Shown here in pieces: positions 40,947 through 49,782 of a stretch of DNA of 64,000 bases. Source of the stretch: Actinacidiphila acidipaludis. GTDB lineage: Bacteria > Actinomycetota > Actinomycetes > Streptomycetales > Streptomycetaceae. Location: assembly GCF_019890725.1 (NCBI RefSeq), contig NZ_JAINZZ010000006.1, forward strand, positions 124,001-188,000, written 5' to 3'. The first letter of the stretch is position 1. Each line of letters opens with the position of its first letter. The notes under the pieces are model-generated. The model saw only the letters and a program-made list of their open reading frames with translations, was not told where the DNA came from and made no database searches. Both the position numbers and the translations under genes were made by a program.

Positions 40947-43115
40947 ATGAGCCATGCCGACAACGGCACGCACCAGCACCGACGCACCACCCTGCACGCG
41001 GCGGACCAGCTGGCCCACGCCGCCCGCGCCCTCGCAGAGGATCACGCCCGGGCGGTCGACGCCGCACGCACCCCTCTCGACGCCCTCCGCGCCGACCTCG
41101 CCAGGCGCGACCTCGCGAAGATCCCGGTCGCCCGGCTGAAGGACGTCACCGAGGGCCGTCTGCGGCTGGCCGCGATCGAGTCCGCCGGGTACGCCACCGT
41201 CGCGCACGTGCTGGACGCCGGCCGCTACGAACTGCGCCGCATACCCGGCGTCGGTCCGCAGACCGCGGACCAGGCGGTGGCCGCGGCCGGCCAGATCGCG
41301 GCCGCGGTCGAGGAGGCCGTGACCGTCCGCATCGACATGGACGACCGGGACCCCCGGACCACCGCCCTGCTCGTCGCCCTGCACCGCCTGGTCGAGGCCG
41401 GCCCCGAGGCGCGCCGTGCCGTGGACACCGCCGCGAAGCTCGGCCCGGAGCTGGAGGCGCTGCTCGCGCAGGCCAGGCCCGCGGCGTCGCGCGTCCGGCT
41501 GTGGCTGAAGGGCCGCACGGCCCGCGAACTCGCCCTGTCCGCGGCCGCCCGCGTCCAGGCATTGCAGGCGCAGGCCGAACGCGATGGCGTACCGGAGCTG
41601 TTCGCCCAGTCCTCCGTGGACCTGCTGCGCGGCCCGGCCGACGCGATCGAGGCGTGGGTCGACTTCGAGGTGCGGTCGGCGGAGTACTACAACCTGCTCG
41701 CCGAGCTGTCGGGACAGGGCCCCGACCCGGCCGCGGCCGAGGGCTTCCTGCCGTCCGAGATCGCCGACCGCGTCCGGGAGCAGCCGCTGGACGACACCCA
41801 CCGCCGCGTGTCGCTGCGCGGCTACCAGTCGTTCGGCGCGCGGTTCGCCCTGGCCCAGCGGCGGGTCATCCTCGGCGACGAGATGGGGCTCGGCAAGACC
41901 GTCCAGGCGATCGCCGCGCTCGCCCACCTCGCGGCCCGCGGCCGTACCCATTTCCTCGTGGTGTGCCCGGCCGGCGTCCTCGTCAACTGGACGCGGGAGA
42001 TCCGGACCCGCAGCACCCTGCGGGCCGTCGCCCTGCACGGCCCGGACCGGCACGACGCGTTCGCCGAGTGGCGCACCCGCGGCGGCGTCGCCGTCACCAC
42101 GTACGACGCGCTGCGCGGCTTCCCCGCGCTCCCCGCGGCCGACGGCGGCGACGACGTGGCGATGCTGGTCGTCGACGAGGCCCACTACGTCAAGAACCCG
42201 GAGACCCGCAGGTCCCGCGCGGTCGCCGAGTGGACCGCGCACTGCGAGCGCGTGCTGTTCCTGACCGGCACCCCGATGGAGAACCGGGTCGCCGAGTTCC
42301 GCAGCCTCGTCCGCTTCCTGCAGCCCGGTCTCGTCCCCGACGTGGACGCGGCGGACGGCGCCGCCGGATCCCAGGCGTTCCGGGCCGCGGTCGCGCCGGC
42401 CTATCTGCGGCGCAACCAGGAGGACGTGCTGACCGAACTCCCGTCCCTGGTCCGCACCGACGAGTGGCAGGAGCTGAGCGCCGCCGACCAGGACGCCTAC
42501 CGCGACGCCGTGCTCAGCGGCAACTTCATGGCCATGCGGCGGGCGGCCTTCGCCCAGCCCGAGAAGTCGGCGAAGCTGGCGCGGCTGCGGGACATCGTCG
42601 CCGAGGCGGCGGGCAACGGCCTGAAGGTCGTCGTCTTCTCGTTCTTCCGCGACGTGCTCGCGGCGGTCGAGCGGGCGCTCGGCCCGGACGACGTCCACGG
42701 TCCGCTGTCCGGAGGACAGTCACCGGCCCGACGCCAGGCGCTCGTCGACGCGTTCAGCGCGGTGCGGGGGCACGCGGTGCTGCTCGCGCAGATCGAGGCG
42801 GGCGGGGTCGGCCTGAACCTCCAGGCCGCGTCCGTGGTCATCCTCTGCGAGCCGCAGGTCAAGCCGACGATCGAGCATCAGGCGGTGGCCCGGGCGCACC
42901 GCATGGGGCAGGTGCGGGCGGTGCAGGTCCATCGGTTGCTCTCCACCACCGGGGTGGACCAGCGGTTACTGGCGATCCTGGAGTCGAAGGGGCGGCTTTT
43001 CGATGCGTATGCGCGGCGCAGTGAGGTGGCCGCGGTTGCGCCCGAGGCGGTGGACGTCTCCGACGTGGGGATCGCTCAGCGCATCGTCGCCGAGGAGCAG
43101 CTCCGCCTCTCCTGA
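40947..43115 (+). CDS. SNF2-family DEAD/DEAH helicase with N-terminal helix-hairpin-helix
   Basis: 722 aa. A helix-hairpin-helix in the N-terminal part (YELRRIPGVGPQTADQAVAAA, about 95-115). The SNF2 motor has motif I ILGDEMGLGKTVQAI (about 310), motif II MLVVDEAHYVKN (about 410), motif III FLTGTPMEN, motif V QIEAGGVGLNLQAAS and motif VI VARAHRMGQ (about 650). It is a DNA- or protein-remodelling ATPase, possibly in repair; the HhH suggests structured DNA. ATG 40947 with AAAGGGA upstream is preferred to the GTG at 40932. The 3' end runs into the dispersed repeat B just after the stop. Confidence 0.9.
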   Translation: MSHADNGTHQHRRTTLHAADQLAHAARALAEDHARAVDAARTPLDALRADLARRDLAKIPVARLKDVTEGRLRLAAIESAGYATVAHVLDAGRYELRRIPGVGPQTADQAVAAAGQIAAAVEEAVTVRIDMDDRDPRTTALLVALHRLVEAGPEARRAVDTAAKLGPELEALLAQARPAASRVRLWLKGRTARELALSAAARVQALQAQAERDGVPELFAQSSVDLLRGPADAIEAWVDFEVRSAEYYNLLAELSGQGPDPAAAEGFLPSEIADRVREQPLDDTHRRVSLRGYQSFGARFALAQRRVILGDEMGLGKTVQAIAALAHLAARGRTHFLVVCPAGVLVNWTREIRTRSTLRAVALHGPDRHDAFAEWRTRGGVAVTTYDALRGFPALPAADGGDDVAMLVVDEAHYVKNPETRRSRAVAEWTAHCERVLFLTGTPMENRVAEFRSLVRFLQPGLVPDVDAADGAAGSQAFRAAVAPAYLRRNQEDVLTELPSLVRTDEWQELSAADQDAYRDAVLSGNFMAMRRAAFAQPEKSAKLARLRDIVAEAAGNGLKVVVFSFFRDVLAAVERALGPDDVHGPLSGGQSPARRQALVDAFSAVRGHAVLLAQIEAGGVGLNLQAASVVILCEPQVKPTIEHQAVARAHRMGQVRAVQVHRLLSTTGVDQRLLAILESKGRLFDAYARRSEVAAVAPEAVDVSDVGIAQRIVAEEQLRLS

Positions 43116-43124
43116 AGCCTTGCA

Positions 43125-43310
43125 GCCTGCCGCTGGGCTCCCCGAGCCCGTCCCCCGGGCTGCCCCGGCCTCGACTCCCGGGCTGCCCCTGGCCCTTGTT
43201 CGCCGTCTGCCGCGCCGTCGTGGCTGTTCGCGTTGGGGGCACCTCCCACCGGCGGACAGCCGGGAACGCGCACCCGGGGGCACCCCCGAATCCGTACCGC
43301 ACTACCCAGC
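43125..43310 (+). repeat. Dispersed intergenic repeat, copy B
   Basis: Bases 43125-43247 match 49622-49744 over 123 bp with four mismatches. Bases 43248-43310 match the right part of copy D (50030-50085): CCACCGGCGG, GCCGGGAACGC, CACCCCCGAATCCGTACC. It fills most of the 203-bp gap between the converging helicase and deacetylase-like genes. Confidence 0.8.
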
Positions 43311-43318
43311 GGGAGGCA

Positions 43319-44119
43319 CTACTTGTAGACCTTGCCCGGCACCGGCGCCCCCGGCGCCAGCAGCTGGGACACCGTCACGAACGTGTACCCCCGGGCCTGG
43401 AGGGCCGACACGATGCCGGGTACCGCCGCGACCGTGCCGTTGTAGCCCTGGTTGGTGGGGTCCACCAGATCGTGGAGCAGGATGATCCCGTCCGGCTTCG
43501 TCTGCTGCAGTATCCGCTTGGTGATCAGCGCCGAGTCCGTCGTGCGGTAGTCCGCCCCGTTGGCGCTCCACTCGACCTCCGCCATGCCGAGGTCCTTGGC
43601 GATCGCCGTGACGGTGCTGCTGGTACGGCCCTGCGGGGGCCGCAGCAGGGTGGGGCGGACTCCCGTGACCTTCTCCACCGCGTCCGCTCCCTCGGTGATC
43701 TCCTTGCGCACCTCGGCCTTGCTGATCTTCGTGAGTATCTGGTGCGACCAGGTCAGCGTCTCTATCTCGTGGCCGTCGGCGGCCATCTGCCGCACCATCT
43801 CCGGGTGCACCATGACGTGGTTCTTGCCGAGGGTGAAGAACGTGGCGTGCACGTGGTACTTGCGGAGGATGGCGAGGATCTGCGGGGTCCGCACGCTGGG
43901 CCCGGCGTCGAACGTCAGCGCCACGCACTTGATCTTCCGGCAGTCGACCGAGCCGCTGGGGCCCGAGGCGAACGCGGCCCTGCCGGCGGTCGTCGGGTGC
44001 TGGCGGGCGGAGGCCGGCGCCGTCGCGTCGTAGCCGTTGCAGCCGGCGAGGCCGAGGGCGAGCGCGCCGGTGGTGACGAGCGCGGCCAGTCCGCGGGCCG
44101 GTGTGATGGTACGACGCAT
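43319..44119 (-). CDS. Polysaccharide-deacetylase (NodB) family lipoprotein with altered metal site
   Basis: 266 aa. Signal with lipobox (LALGLAGC, Cys at about 27), linker, then a NodB domain (about 65-255). Motif 1 is TFDAGP instead of TFDDGP. Motif 2 is EIETLTWSH instead of the usual GNHTWSH, so the second Asp and first His that bind metal are both replaced. RPPQGRTSS, WSANGADY and IILLHDLVD are kept. It may bind rather than deacetylate cell-wall glycan. TFDAGP also occurs in other Streptomyces members. ATG 44119 follows AGGGGGAA. Confidence 0.85.
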   Translation of the reverse strand: MRRTITPARGLAALVTTGALALGLAGCNGYDATAPASARQHPTTAGRAAFASGPSGSVDCRKIKCVALTFDAGPSVRTPQILAILRKYHVHATFFTLGKNHVMVHPEMVRQMAADGHEIETLTWSHQILTKISKAEVRKEITEGADAVEKVTGVRPTLLRPPQGRTSSTVTAIAKDLGMAEVEWSANGADYRTTDSALITKRILQQTKPDGIILLHDLVDPTNQGYNGTVAAVPGIVSALQARGYTFVTVSQLLAPGAPVPGKVYK

Positions 44120-44218
44120 GCGGGTTCCCCCTGTGTCGGCGAGGGCCCGCACGCGCGGACCGCCGGGAACTATACACAGGGCGTATACATGCCCCGGCCC
44201 CCGGCCCGGGCCATCGCC

Positions 44219-45100
44219 TCACCCTGCCACCGCGGGCCCCCGCCCCCGTCGCACCCACCGCGACGGCCTGGTCACGCCGCGCCACACCGCGGCCCGGTAC
44301 GTCCCGGCGTACACCGCGGTCGCCGCCGCCAGAATGCTGAAGCTCGGCGGCATCCGCGGCACCGCGTAGCTCAGCACGAGTCCCGCCCACATCTCACCGA
44401 CGGCGAGCGCCCCGGACAGGGCGAGGCCCCGCAGCGGGCGGTCGGTCATCCGGTGCGCGGCCCCCGCAGGGGCCGCCAGCAGTCCCAGGATCAGCAGCGA
44501 GCCGACCGCCTGGGTGGCCTCGGCCGCGCACGCGCCGACCAGGGCGAGGAAGACGAAGCCGAGCAGCCGTACCGGCACCCCGCGGGCCGCGGCCACGGTT
44601 TCGTCGAGCGAGGCGAACAGCAGCGGCCGGGCGACGGCCACGAGCACGGCGCAGATTCCCGCCCCCACCAGCGCCGCCGTCAGCGCCTGGGCCGACGACA
44701 GCCCGAAGACCGACCCGAACAGCACGCTCACCCCCGCACCGCCGTTCCCCGCGCTGCGGGAGGTCGTGTAGAGGGTAAGGAAGAACACGCCCAGGCCCAG
44801 GATCCAGGAGAAGACGCTGCCGATGGCCACGTCGTCGGCCCGCCCCCGCCTGCCGAGGCTGCCGAGCAGCAGCGCGACGGCGACGGCCGTGACGAACAGG
44901 CCGATCCGCAGGTCGACGCCGACGGCCAGGGCCGCCAGCGCGCCGGTGAACGCGACGTGGCTGAGCGCGTCCCCGACGAAGACCTGGGCGCGCAGCACCA
45001 GGAAGTAGCCGGTCAGCCCGGCGGCCGCGGCGATGGCGGTGCCGGCGAGCAGCGCGTGCTGGAAGAAGGGGTGCCCGAGCGCCCCCATCGCGAGCGTCAT
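44219..45100 (-). CDS. Metal ABC transporter permease 2 (ZnuB-like)
   Basis: 293 aa, eight to nine hydrophobic helices in the ABC-3 family pattern: FFQHALLAGTAIAAAAGLTGYFLVLRAQVFVGDALSHVAFTGALAALAVG, IGSVFSWILGLGVFFLTLY, and LVGACAAEATQAVGSLLILGLLAAPAGAA with the conserved GxLL core. ATG 45100 overlaps the stop of permease 1 (ATGA). It is the last gene of the zinc operon and ends in a basic tail (RRGRG). Probably forms a heterodimer with permease 1. Confidence 0.9.
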   Translation of the reverse strand: MTLAMGALGHPFFQHALLAGTAIAAAAGLTGYFLVLRAQVFVGDALSHVAFTGALAALAVGVDLRIGLFVTAVAVALLLGSLGRRGRADDVAIGSVFSWILGLGVFFLTLYTTSRSAGNGGAGVSVLFGSVFGLSSAQALTAALVGAGICAVLVAVARPLLFASLDETVAAARGVPVRLLGFVFLALVGACAAEATQAVGSLLILGLLAAPAGAAHRMTDRPLRGLALSGALAVGEMWAGLVLSYAVPRMPPSFSILAAATAVYAGTYRAAVWRGVTRPSRWVRRGRGPAVAG

Positions 45101-46020
45101 GCCGCACCTCCCGCGGGCACACGGACGGGGACGTGCCGCGGCGCGCGATCCGCCGCGGCCCGGCCGATGCGGGCGAGCACGTAGGCGGCGAAGGCGTACG
45201 AGGTCACCGCGAACCCGAGCGGGCCGTCGGAGAAGTAGGCGGTGGTCAGCCCGAGCCAGGTCACGGCGATGCCGATCACCACCGACAGGGCCAGGCTCAG
45301 CGCCGGACGCGCGGTCAGCACCTGGGCGGTGGCCGCGGGCATCACCAGCAGCGCGAAGACCAGCAGCGTGCCGGTGATCTGGCTGGCCTCGGCGGCGGCC
45401 GCGCCCAGCAGGACCAGGAAGCCGGTGGACAGCAGACCCACCGGCACGCCGCGCCCGGCGGCGACGTCCGGGTCGACGGAGGCGAACAGCAGCGGCCGCC
45501 CGATCGCGCCGAGCAACGCCAGGACCGTGACGGCCACCGCGAGCAGTACCCACACCTGAGCGGTGGTGATACCCAGGAAGCTGCCGAACAGCATCGACGT
45601 CACCCCGCCGAGCACGCCCTTGTACAGGGCGGTGAACAGGAATCCGCACGCCAGCAGGAACGCCTGCACGGTGCCGGTGAGCGCCGCCTCCTGGCCCGCC
45701 CCGGGCCGGCGCCCGCGCCCGGTCCGCGGGACCGCCGCGACGAGCAGGGCGGCGGCGACGCAGAAGACGAAGTAGCCGTAGGTCGCGGAGACCCCGACCA
45801 GAACGGCCCCCGCGGCTCCGGGGAAGCCGACCACCGCCAGCGTGTGCCCGGCGAAGCTCTGGCGTCGCAGCACCATGAACCAGCCCATGACGCCCGCCGC
45901 GACGGCGGTGATCGTCCCGGCCCGGAAGGCGTTCACCATGAACGGGTAGGCCCACATCTGCCGCAGGTCGGCGACCGGGTTCCAGGACCAGGTCGCATAC
46001 GCGTCCGCCAGCGCCGTCAT
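45097..46020 (-). CDS. Metal ABC transporter permease 1 (ZnuB-like)
   Basis: 307 aa, ABC-3 family. Helices include AGTITAVAAGVMGWFMVLRRQSFAGHTLAVVGFPGAAGAVLVG and GTLLVFALLVMPAATAQVL. SMLFGSFLGITTAQVWVLL marks the coupling region. ATG 46020 overlaps the ATPase gene stop (ATGA). Similar in layout to the downstream permease, so the channel is likely heterodimeric. The Zur-type boxes upstream of the operon point to zinc rather than manganese. Confidence 0.9.
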   Translation of the reverse strand: MTALADAYATWSWNPVADLRQMWAYPFMVNAFRAGTITAVAAGVMGWFMVLRRQSFAGHTLAVVGFPGAAGAVLVGVSATYGYFVFCVAAALLVAAVPRTGRGRRPGAGQEAALTGTVQAFLLACGFLFTALYKGVLGGVTSMLFGSFLGITTAQVWVLLAVAVTVLALLGAIGRPLLFASVDPDVAAGRGVPVGLLSTGFLVLLGAAAAEASQITGTLLVFALLVMPAATAQVLTARPALSLALSVVIGIAVTWLGLTTAYFSDGPLGFAVTSYAFAAYVLARIGRAAADRAPRHVPVRVPAGGAA

Positions 46021-47060
46021 GCCCGCTCACCCCCGGACGCCCCACGCGGGATGCCTGCGCTCTCGGCCTCCCCCTCGACCACGAGAGGTACGGGCGGCGT
46101 GTGCCGGTCGGTGTGGTGGGCGGGCGCCTCGGGCTGGCCGACGACCACCAGCCGCCCGTCGGACGTCCGCAGCACCTCGACCGGCGTGCGGTACAGCCGG
46201 GTCAGTGTCTCGGAGGTGATCACCTCGGCGGGCGTGCCGCTGACCGCGCCGCCCTCGGCGAGGTACACCACCCGGTCCAGGCGGGACAGGATCGGGTTGA
46301 CGTCGTGCGCGACCATCATCACCGTGACGCCCTCCTCCCGGCAGATGCGGCCGATGAGCGCCGCCACCGCCGCCTGGTTGGGCAGGTCGAGGCTGTCCAA
46401 CGGCTCGTCGAGCAGCAGGAGTCGGGGGCGGCGGACCAGCGCCTGGGCGATCAGCAGCCGCTGCTGCTCGCCGCCGGAGAGCATGCCGATCGGGCGGTGG
46501 GCGTAGCCGCTCGCCCCGACCAGCTCGACGACGTCGGCGATCCGCTGAGCCGCGGCCCGGCGCCCGGACGACCAGGGCAGCGGCACGCCCCAGCGGTCGC
46601 CGTCCCAGCCGAGGCGGACGACGTCGAGGCCGCGCATCCGCAACGACGCGTCGAAGCTGCGGCGTTGCGGCAGGTAGCCGACGCGGTCCCCGGCCCTGCC
46701 CGGGGCCGCGCCCAGCACCCGCACCTCGCCGGCCGCGGCCGGGAGCACGCCGAGCAGCACCTTGATCAGCGTGGACTTGCCCACGCCGTTGGGACCGAGC
46801 ACGGCGACGAACTCCCCTGCCCCGACGTCGAGTCGGACGTCCGACCACAGCGTGCGCCCGCCGACCCGCACGGCGGCGTCGCGCAACGACACCACCGGGG
46901 AGGGCCGTACGGATTCCTGAGCGGCGGTCGTCGCGGGCGTTGTCGGGGACGGAGCGGGTGGCGCCTGCCCGGGGACGGAAGCCGTCGGGGCGGAGAGCGG
47001 ATCCCGCGACGCGACTGCGTTCGCCACAAGGCCCGTTCGGGCCGGACGTTTCCCGCTCAC
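46017..47060 (-). CDS. Metal ABC transporter ATP-binding protein (ZnuC-like)
   Basis: 347 aa. The ATPase domain (about 55-290) has Walker A LGPNGVGKSTLI, Q-loop YLPQRR, signature LSGGEQQRL, Walker B LLLLDEPLDSLD and switch His in VAHDVN. About 50 residues of Pro/Ala/Thr precede it and about 40 polar residues with HHTDRH follow, both unusual; the latter may sense metal. The GTG at 47060 overlaps the binding-protein stop (GTGA). Supplies energy for the two permeases. Confidence 0.92.
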   Translation of the reverse strand: MSGKRPARTGLVANAVASRDPLSAPTASVPGQAPPAPSPTTPATTAAQESVRPSPVVSLRDAAVRVGGRTLWSDVRLDVGAGEFVAVLGPNGVGKSTLIKVLLGVLPAAAGEVRVLGAAPGRAGDRVGYLPQRRSFDASLRMRGLDVVRLGWDGDRWGVPLPWSSGRRAAAQRIADVVELVGASGYAHRPIGMLSGGEQQRLLIAQALVRRPRLLLLDEPLDSLDLPNQAAVAALIGRICREEGVTVMMVAHDVNPILSRLDRVVYLAEGGAVSGTPAEVITSETLTRLYRTPVEVLRTSDGRLVVVGQPEAPAHHTDRHTPPVPLVVEGEAESAGIPRGASGGERA

Positions 47061-48061
47061 CGGCCGACCGCCTTCGCCAGCGCCTGGCGGATGCCCTCCA
47101 ACTGCCGTACCTGCCAGTCCTGGAAGGACGCGCCGGCCGGGGTCAGCGTCTCGGTCACGGTCGCCACCGGAATGCCCGCCGCCTCGGCCTCGTCGACCTG
47201 CCGCTTCACATCGGGCGTGGCGTTCTGGCTGTTGTAGACGTAGACCTTGATCCGCCGGTCCCTGATCTGCCGGTCGATCAGCGCCTTGTCGTGCGCGGTG
47301 GGGTCGGTTCCCTCGCTGATGGCGTCGAGGAACGTCTCGGGCGTCAGCATCTTCAGGCCGAGTCCGTCGGCGAGCGGGCTGACGATCGACTCCGAGGCGC
47401 CGACGGGAGTGCCGCCGTACGTCGTCCTGATCTCCGCCGTCAGCCGGTCGTACGGGCCGAGGGTGCGCTGCTCGAAGGTCGTCCTGAGCCGGTCGAACTC
47501 GGCCGCGTCGGCCGGGTCGAGCTTCTTGTAGTCCGCGGAGATCCGCTCGACGACGGTATGGACGTCGGCGGGCGCGTACCAGCGGTGCGGGTTGCCGCCG
47601 GGCTTGACGCCGACGAGGTCGCCGACCTTCAGATCGGTCCGGCCGGACGAGGGGGTGGCGGCGAGCAGCTTGTCGGCCCAGGTGTCGTAGCCGACGCCGT
47701 TGACGATCGTGTACCGCGCGGCGGCGACGGTACGGGCGTCGCGGGCGGTGGGTTCGTAGTCGTGCGGGTCGGCCGCGGGGTTGTCGATGATGCTGGTGAC
47801 CTTCACATGGCTGCCGCCGAGCTGGCTCGCGATGCTGCCCCAGAAGTTCTCCGCGGCCACCACCTGGATGGTCCGCCCGCCGCCCTTGCCACTACCGGAC
47901 GAGGAGGCGTCCGCGCGGTCGTCGCCCGATGACGACGCGGTGGAGCACGCGGTGGCGGCGAGGACCGTGAGGACGGCGGCCCCGCCCAGGGCGAGCCGGG
48001 CCCGGCCGGCCGGCGTGTGGGCCGCCCGGCGGGCGGGGCGACGGTGGGGTGCAGCCTTCAT
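47057..48061 (-). CDS. Zinc/metal ABC transporter substrate-binding lipoprotein (ZnuA-like)
   Basis: 334 aa. Lipobox LAATAC (Cys at about 39), a Ser/Asp/Gly linker, then the cluster A-I binding fold. Metal ligands are expected at PHDYEPTARD (His, about 105), HRWYAPADV (His, about 165), and a later Glu/Asp region (LDAISEG, about 255). No long His-rich loop is present. ATG 48061 has a GAGGAGA site upstream. Head of a four-gene overlapping operon with Zur-type boxes 50-105 bases upstream. Confidence 0.9.
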   Translation of the reverse strand: MKAAPHRRPARRAAHTPAGRARLALGGAAVLTVLAATACSTASSSGDDRADASSSGSGKGGGRTIQVVAAENFWGSIASQLGGSHVKVTSIIDNPAADPHDYEPTARDARTVAAARYTIVNGVGYDTWADKLLAATPSSGRTDLKVGDLVGVKPGGNPHRWYAPADVHTVVERISADYKKLDPADAAEFDRLRTTFEQRTLGPYDRLTAEIRTTYGGTPVGASESIVSPLADGLGLKMLTPETFLDAISEGTDPTAHDKALIDRQIRDRRIKVYVYNSQNATPDVKRQVDEAEAAGIPVATVTETLTPAGASFQDWQVRQLEGIRQALAKAVGR

Positions 48062-48111
48062 GGCGCGGTCTCTCCTCGATGCGGCCGATGTCCTGACTTC
48101 CTCACCGTAAA

Positions 48112-48166
48112 TGAAAACGACTTTCACAACCATGGTCACCCATGGCAATCATGAAAATCATTGCCA
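48112..48166 (-). promoter_or_regulatory. Zur-type boxes controlling the zinc import operon
   Basis: TGAAAACGACTTTCA at 48112-48126 is a near-palindromic 15-mer of the Streptomyces Zur type (TGaaAATGATTttCA). A second site at 48143-48166 has TGGCAAT and ATTGCCA arms flanking ATGAAAATC, fitting two overlapping boxes. AT-rich sequence stands out here. Zinc-bound Zur would repress the importer. Confidence 0.75.
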
Positions 48167-48234
48167 ACTTGTGACCGGAGGAGGCCCGGCGCCCGGGCGC
48201 GATCCACCCTCGGCAGGCCCCGGCTCAGGCGTTG

Positions 48235-48783
48235 CTAGCGGCCGTCCGTCCCCGTCGGGGCGTTGCCGACGGCCCGCAGCCACGCGTCGAGCACGGTGAA
48301 GTCCCGGTCGGTGAGACCGCAGCTCGGGTCGACTCGGTGGAGCAGAGCCGGGGTGGGGTGCCGGCCGGCGACCCAGGCCTGATCGACCCCGGTGATCTCG
48401 TCGTCGACCCAGACGAACGGGCGGCCGGCCGACCAGGCGAGGAGCGTGCGGGTCTTCCAGTGCAGGCCGCGCGGCGGTTCGTCGACGAGGTCGGGCCAGC
48501 ACACCACCGGCAGCTCGGGCAGGCCCAGCACCGGCGCGATCCACTGGTTGGCCTCGTACTCCCAGGTCGTGGCCCACACCAGCTCACAGGGCAGCGCCGC
48601 CAGCCGGGCTCCGAGCGCCGGGTCGATCCGGGCCAGGAGGGGGTGGATCTCGTTCGCCCCGGGGGCGAAGGGGTTGTCGTACGTCGGGTAACCGCCGGGG
48701 AGTTGCTCGGGGGTCGCGCCGAAGGGGATGAGAGTGCCGTCGACGTCGAGAAAGAGCAGCGGGGGACGTCCGGGACCGGTCAC
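48235..48783 (-). CDS. HAD-like hydrolase domain protein (HAD_18/SAK type)
   Basis: 182 aa. Motif I LLFLDVDGTLIPFG (about 9-22), motif II-like WATTWEYEAN (about 70), and motif IV PFVWVDDEI (about 118). This is the compact 'Swiss Army Knife' HAD domain common in actinobacteria, with no defined substrate. GTG 48783 is preceded closely by AAGG; longer frames have no homologous content. Sits alone between the Zur-controlled operon and a short intergenic region (48784-49067). Confidence 0.78.
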   Translation of the reverse strand: MTGPGRPPLLFLDVDGTLIPFGATPEQLPGGYPTYDNPFAPGANEIHPLLARIDPALGARLAALPCELVWATTWEYEANQWIAPVLGLPELPVVCWPDLVDEPPRGLHWKTRTLLAWSAGRPFVWVDDEITGVDQAWVAGRHPTPALLHRVDPSCGLTDRDFTVLDAWLRAVGNAPTGTDGR

Positions 48784-48998
48784 CCTTGCACGGTACCGGC
48801 AGGGCGGCGGGCGAACGCGGCCCCACCGACGGGGTTCTGACCGCGCTTCACCCGGGCGGGTGCGGCCATGAGGCGGAGGCGGAGAGCGGGGACGCCCTCC
48901 CCTCCCGTCGCAGTCGAGTCCTTCCGCGCAGGCCAACCTATGCACCAGCGCGCGGAGTTCACGGGCGATGCGCCCATCGTTCCCTCAACCTTCCATTA

Positions 48999-49028
48999 TT
49001 GACACGTCAGAACAGGACCTTCTACATT
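48999..49028 (+). promoter_or_regulatory. Consensus-like promoter for the membrane protein gene
   Basis: TTGACA (48999-49004), 18-base spacer, TACATT (49023-49028). TTGACACGTCAG at the -35 and TTGACAGGTCAG starting at 49028 form a direct repeat flanking the promoter, possibly a regulator site. The stretch is unusually AT-rich. Confidence 0.65.
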
Positions 49029-49067
49029 TGACAGGTCAGGTTCGGAACCGAGAGACGGAGCGAGCCC

Positions 49068-49763
49068 ATGTCGTACCTGCGCACCTTCCTCCCCTGGATC
49101 CTCTTCGCGGTGCTGCCCTCGGGGAGCTGGCAGTGGGTGTCGCTGGCGGCCCTGGCCGTCGCGGTGGCCGTGATCGCCGGGCAGCACCGCGTGGGGGTCA
49201 CCTCCGACGCGCTGATCATCGAGATCGGCTCGGCCGTCTTCTTCGCCGCCCTCGCGGTGGTCGCCTTCACCGATCCGCACTCGCCGGCGCACGCCTACTC
49301 GGGGGCCCTGTCGTCCGGGACGCTCGCGGTCGTGGCCGGGGTGTCGCTCGCCGTGGGCAAGCCCTTCACCCTGGGCATCGCCAAGCGCACGACGCCCCGG
49401 GAGTACTGGACCGCGCCGCCGTTCATCCGCGTCAACACCGTGATCACCGCCGTGTGGACGGCCGCCTTCGCGGTGACCGCGATCGCGCTCGCCCTGGTGG
49501 CGCACGCCGGCCACGCCCACTCGACGCCGGCCACCCTGCTGCAGATCGCCGGCTTCGCGGTCCCGATGGTCTTCACCGTCCGCTACGTCGCCCACGTCAA
49601 GGCCGTGGCGAGTGCGGTGCCGCCTGCCGCTGGGCTCCCCGAGCCCGTCCCCCGGGCTGCCCCGGCCTCGGCTCCCGGGCTGCCCCTGACCCTTGTTCGC
49701 CGTCTGCCGCGCCGTCGTGGCTTGTCGCGTTGGGGGCACCTCCCGGACACCCCCTGGCAGTGA
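49068..49763 (+). CDS. Integral membrane protein with repeat-derived C-terminus
   Basis: 231 aa. Five to six helices within residues 5-180 (FLPWILFAVLPSG, WVSLAALAVAVAVIAG, IIEIGSAVFFAALAVVAF, SSGTLAVVAGVSLAVG, NTVITAVWTAAFAVTAIALALVAHAG, LLQIAGFAVPMVFTVRYV). From about residue 186 the protein is Pro/Arg-rich and encoded by dispersed repeat C, so the original end was probably near VAHVKAV. Not assigned to a known family; resembles septation-protein-A-like membrane proteins only in layout. ATG 49068 has GGAGCGAG upstream. Confidence 0.72.
   Translation: MSYLRTFLPWILFAVLPSGSWQWVSLAALAVAVAVIAGQHRVGVTSDALIIEIGSAVFFAALAVVAFTDPHSPAHAYSGALSSGTLAVVAGVSLAVGKPFTLGIAKRTTPREYWTAPPFIRVNTVITAVWTAAFAVTAIALALVAHAGHAHSTPATLLQIAGFAVPMVFTVRYVAHVKAVASAVPPAAGLPEPVPRAAPASAPGLPLTLVRRLPRRRGLSRWGHLPDTPWQ
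49622..49744 (+). repeat. Dispersed intergenic repeat, copy C
   Basis: 123 bp matching 43125-43247 with four mismatches. It starts inside the coding sequence of the membrane protein and provides its last 45 or so codons before the stop at 49761-49763. Confidence 0.82.
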
Positions 49764-49782
49764 AAGTGGCCGCAGGGGGTGT
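49747..49782 (+). terminator. Terminator overlapping the membrane gene stop
   Basis: ACACCCCCTG pairs with CAGGGGGTGT around a 16-base loop; the stop codon lies in the loop. The gap 49764-50117 also contains the inverted arms GGACTTGTGC (49857) and GCACAAGTCC (49902) and repeat copy D, but no gene. Confidence 0.65.

Noticed and set aside
40608..42698. Extension of the FtsX permease frame to 1,541 codons
   Set aside because: The extra part is antisense to the SNF2 helicase and has no membrane or domain character; the permease start at 40607 has a good ribosome site.
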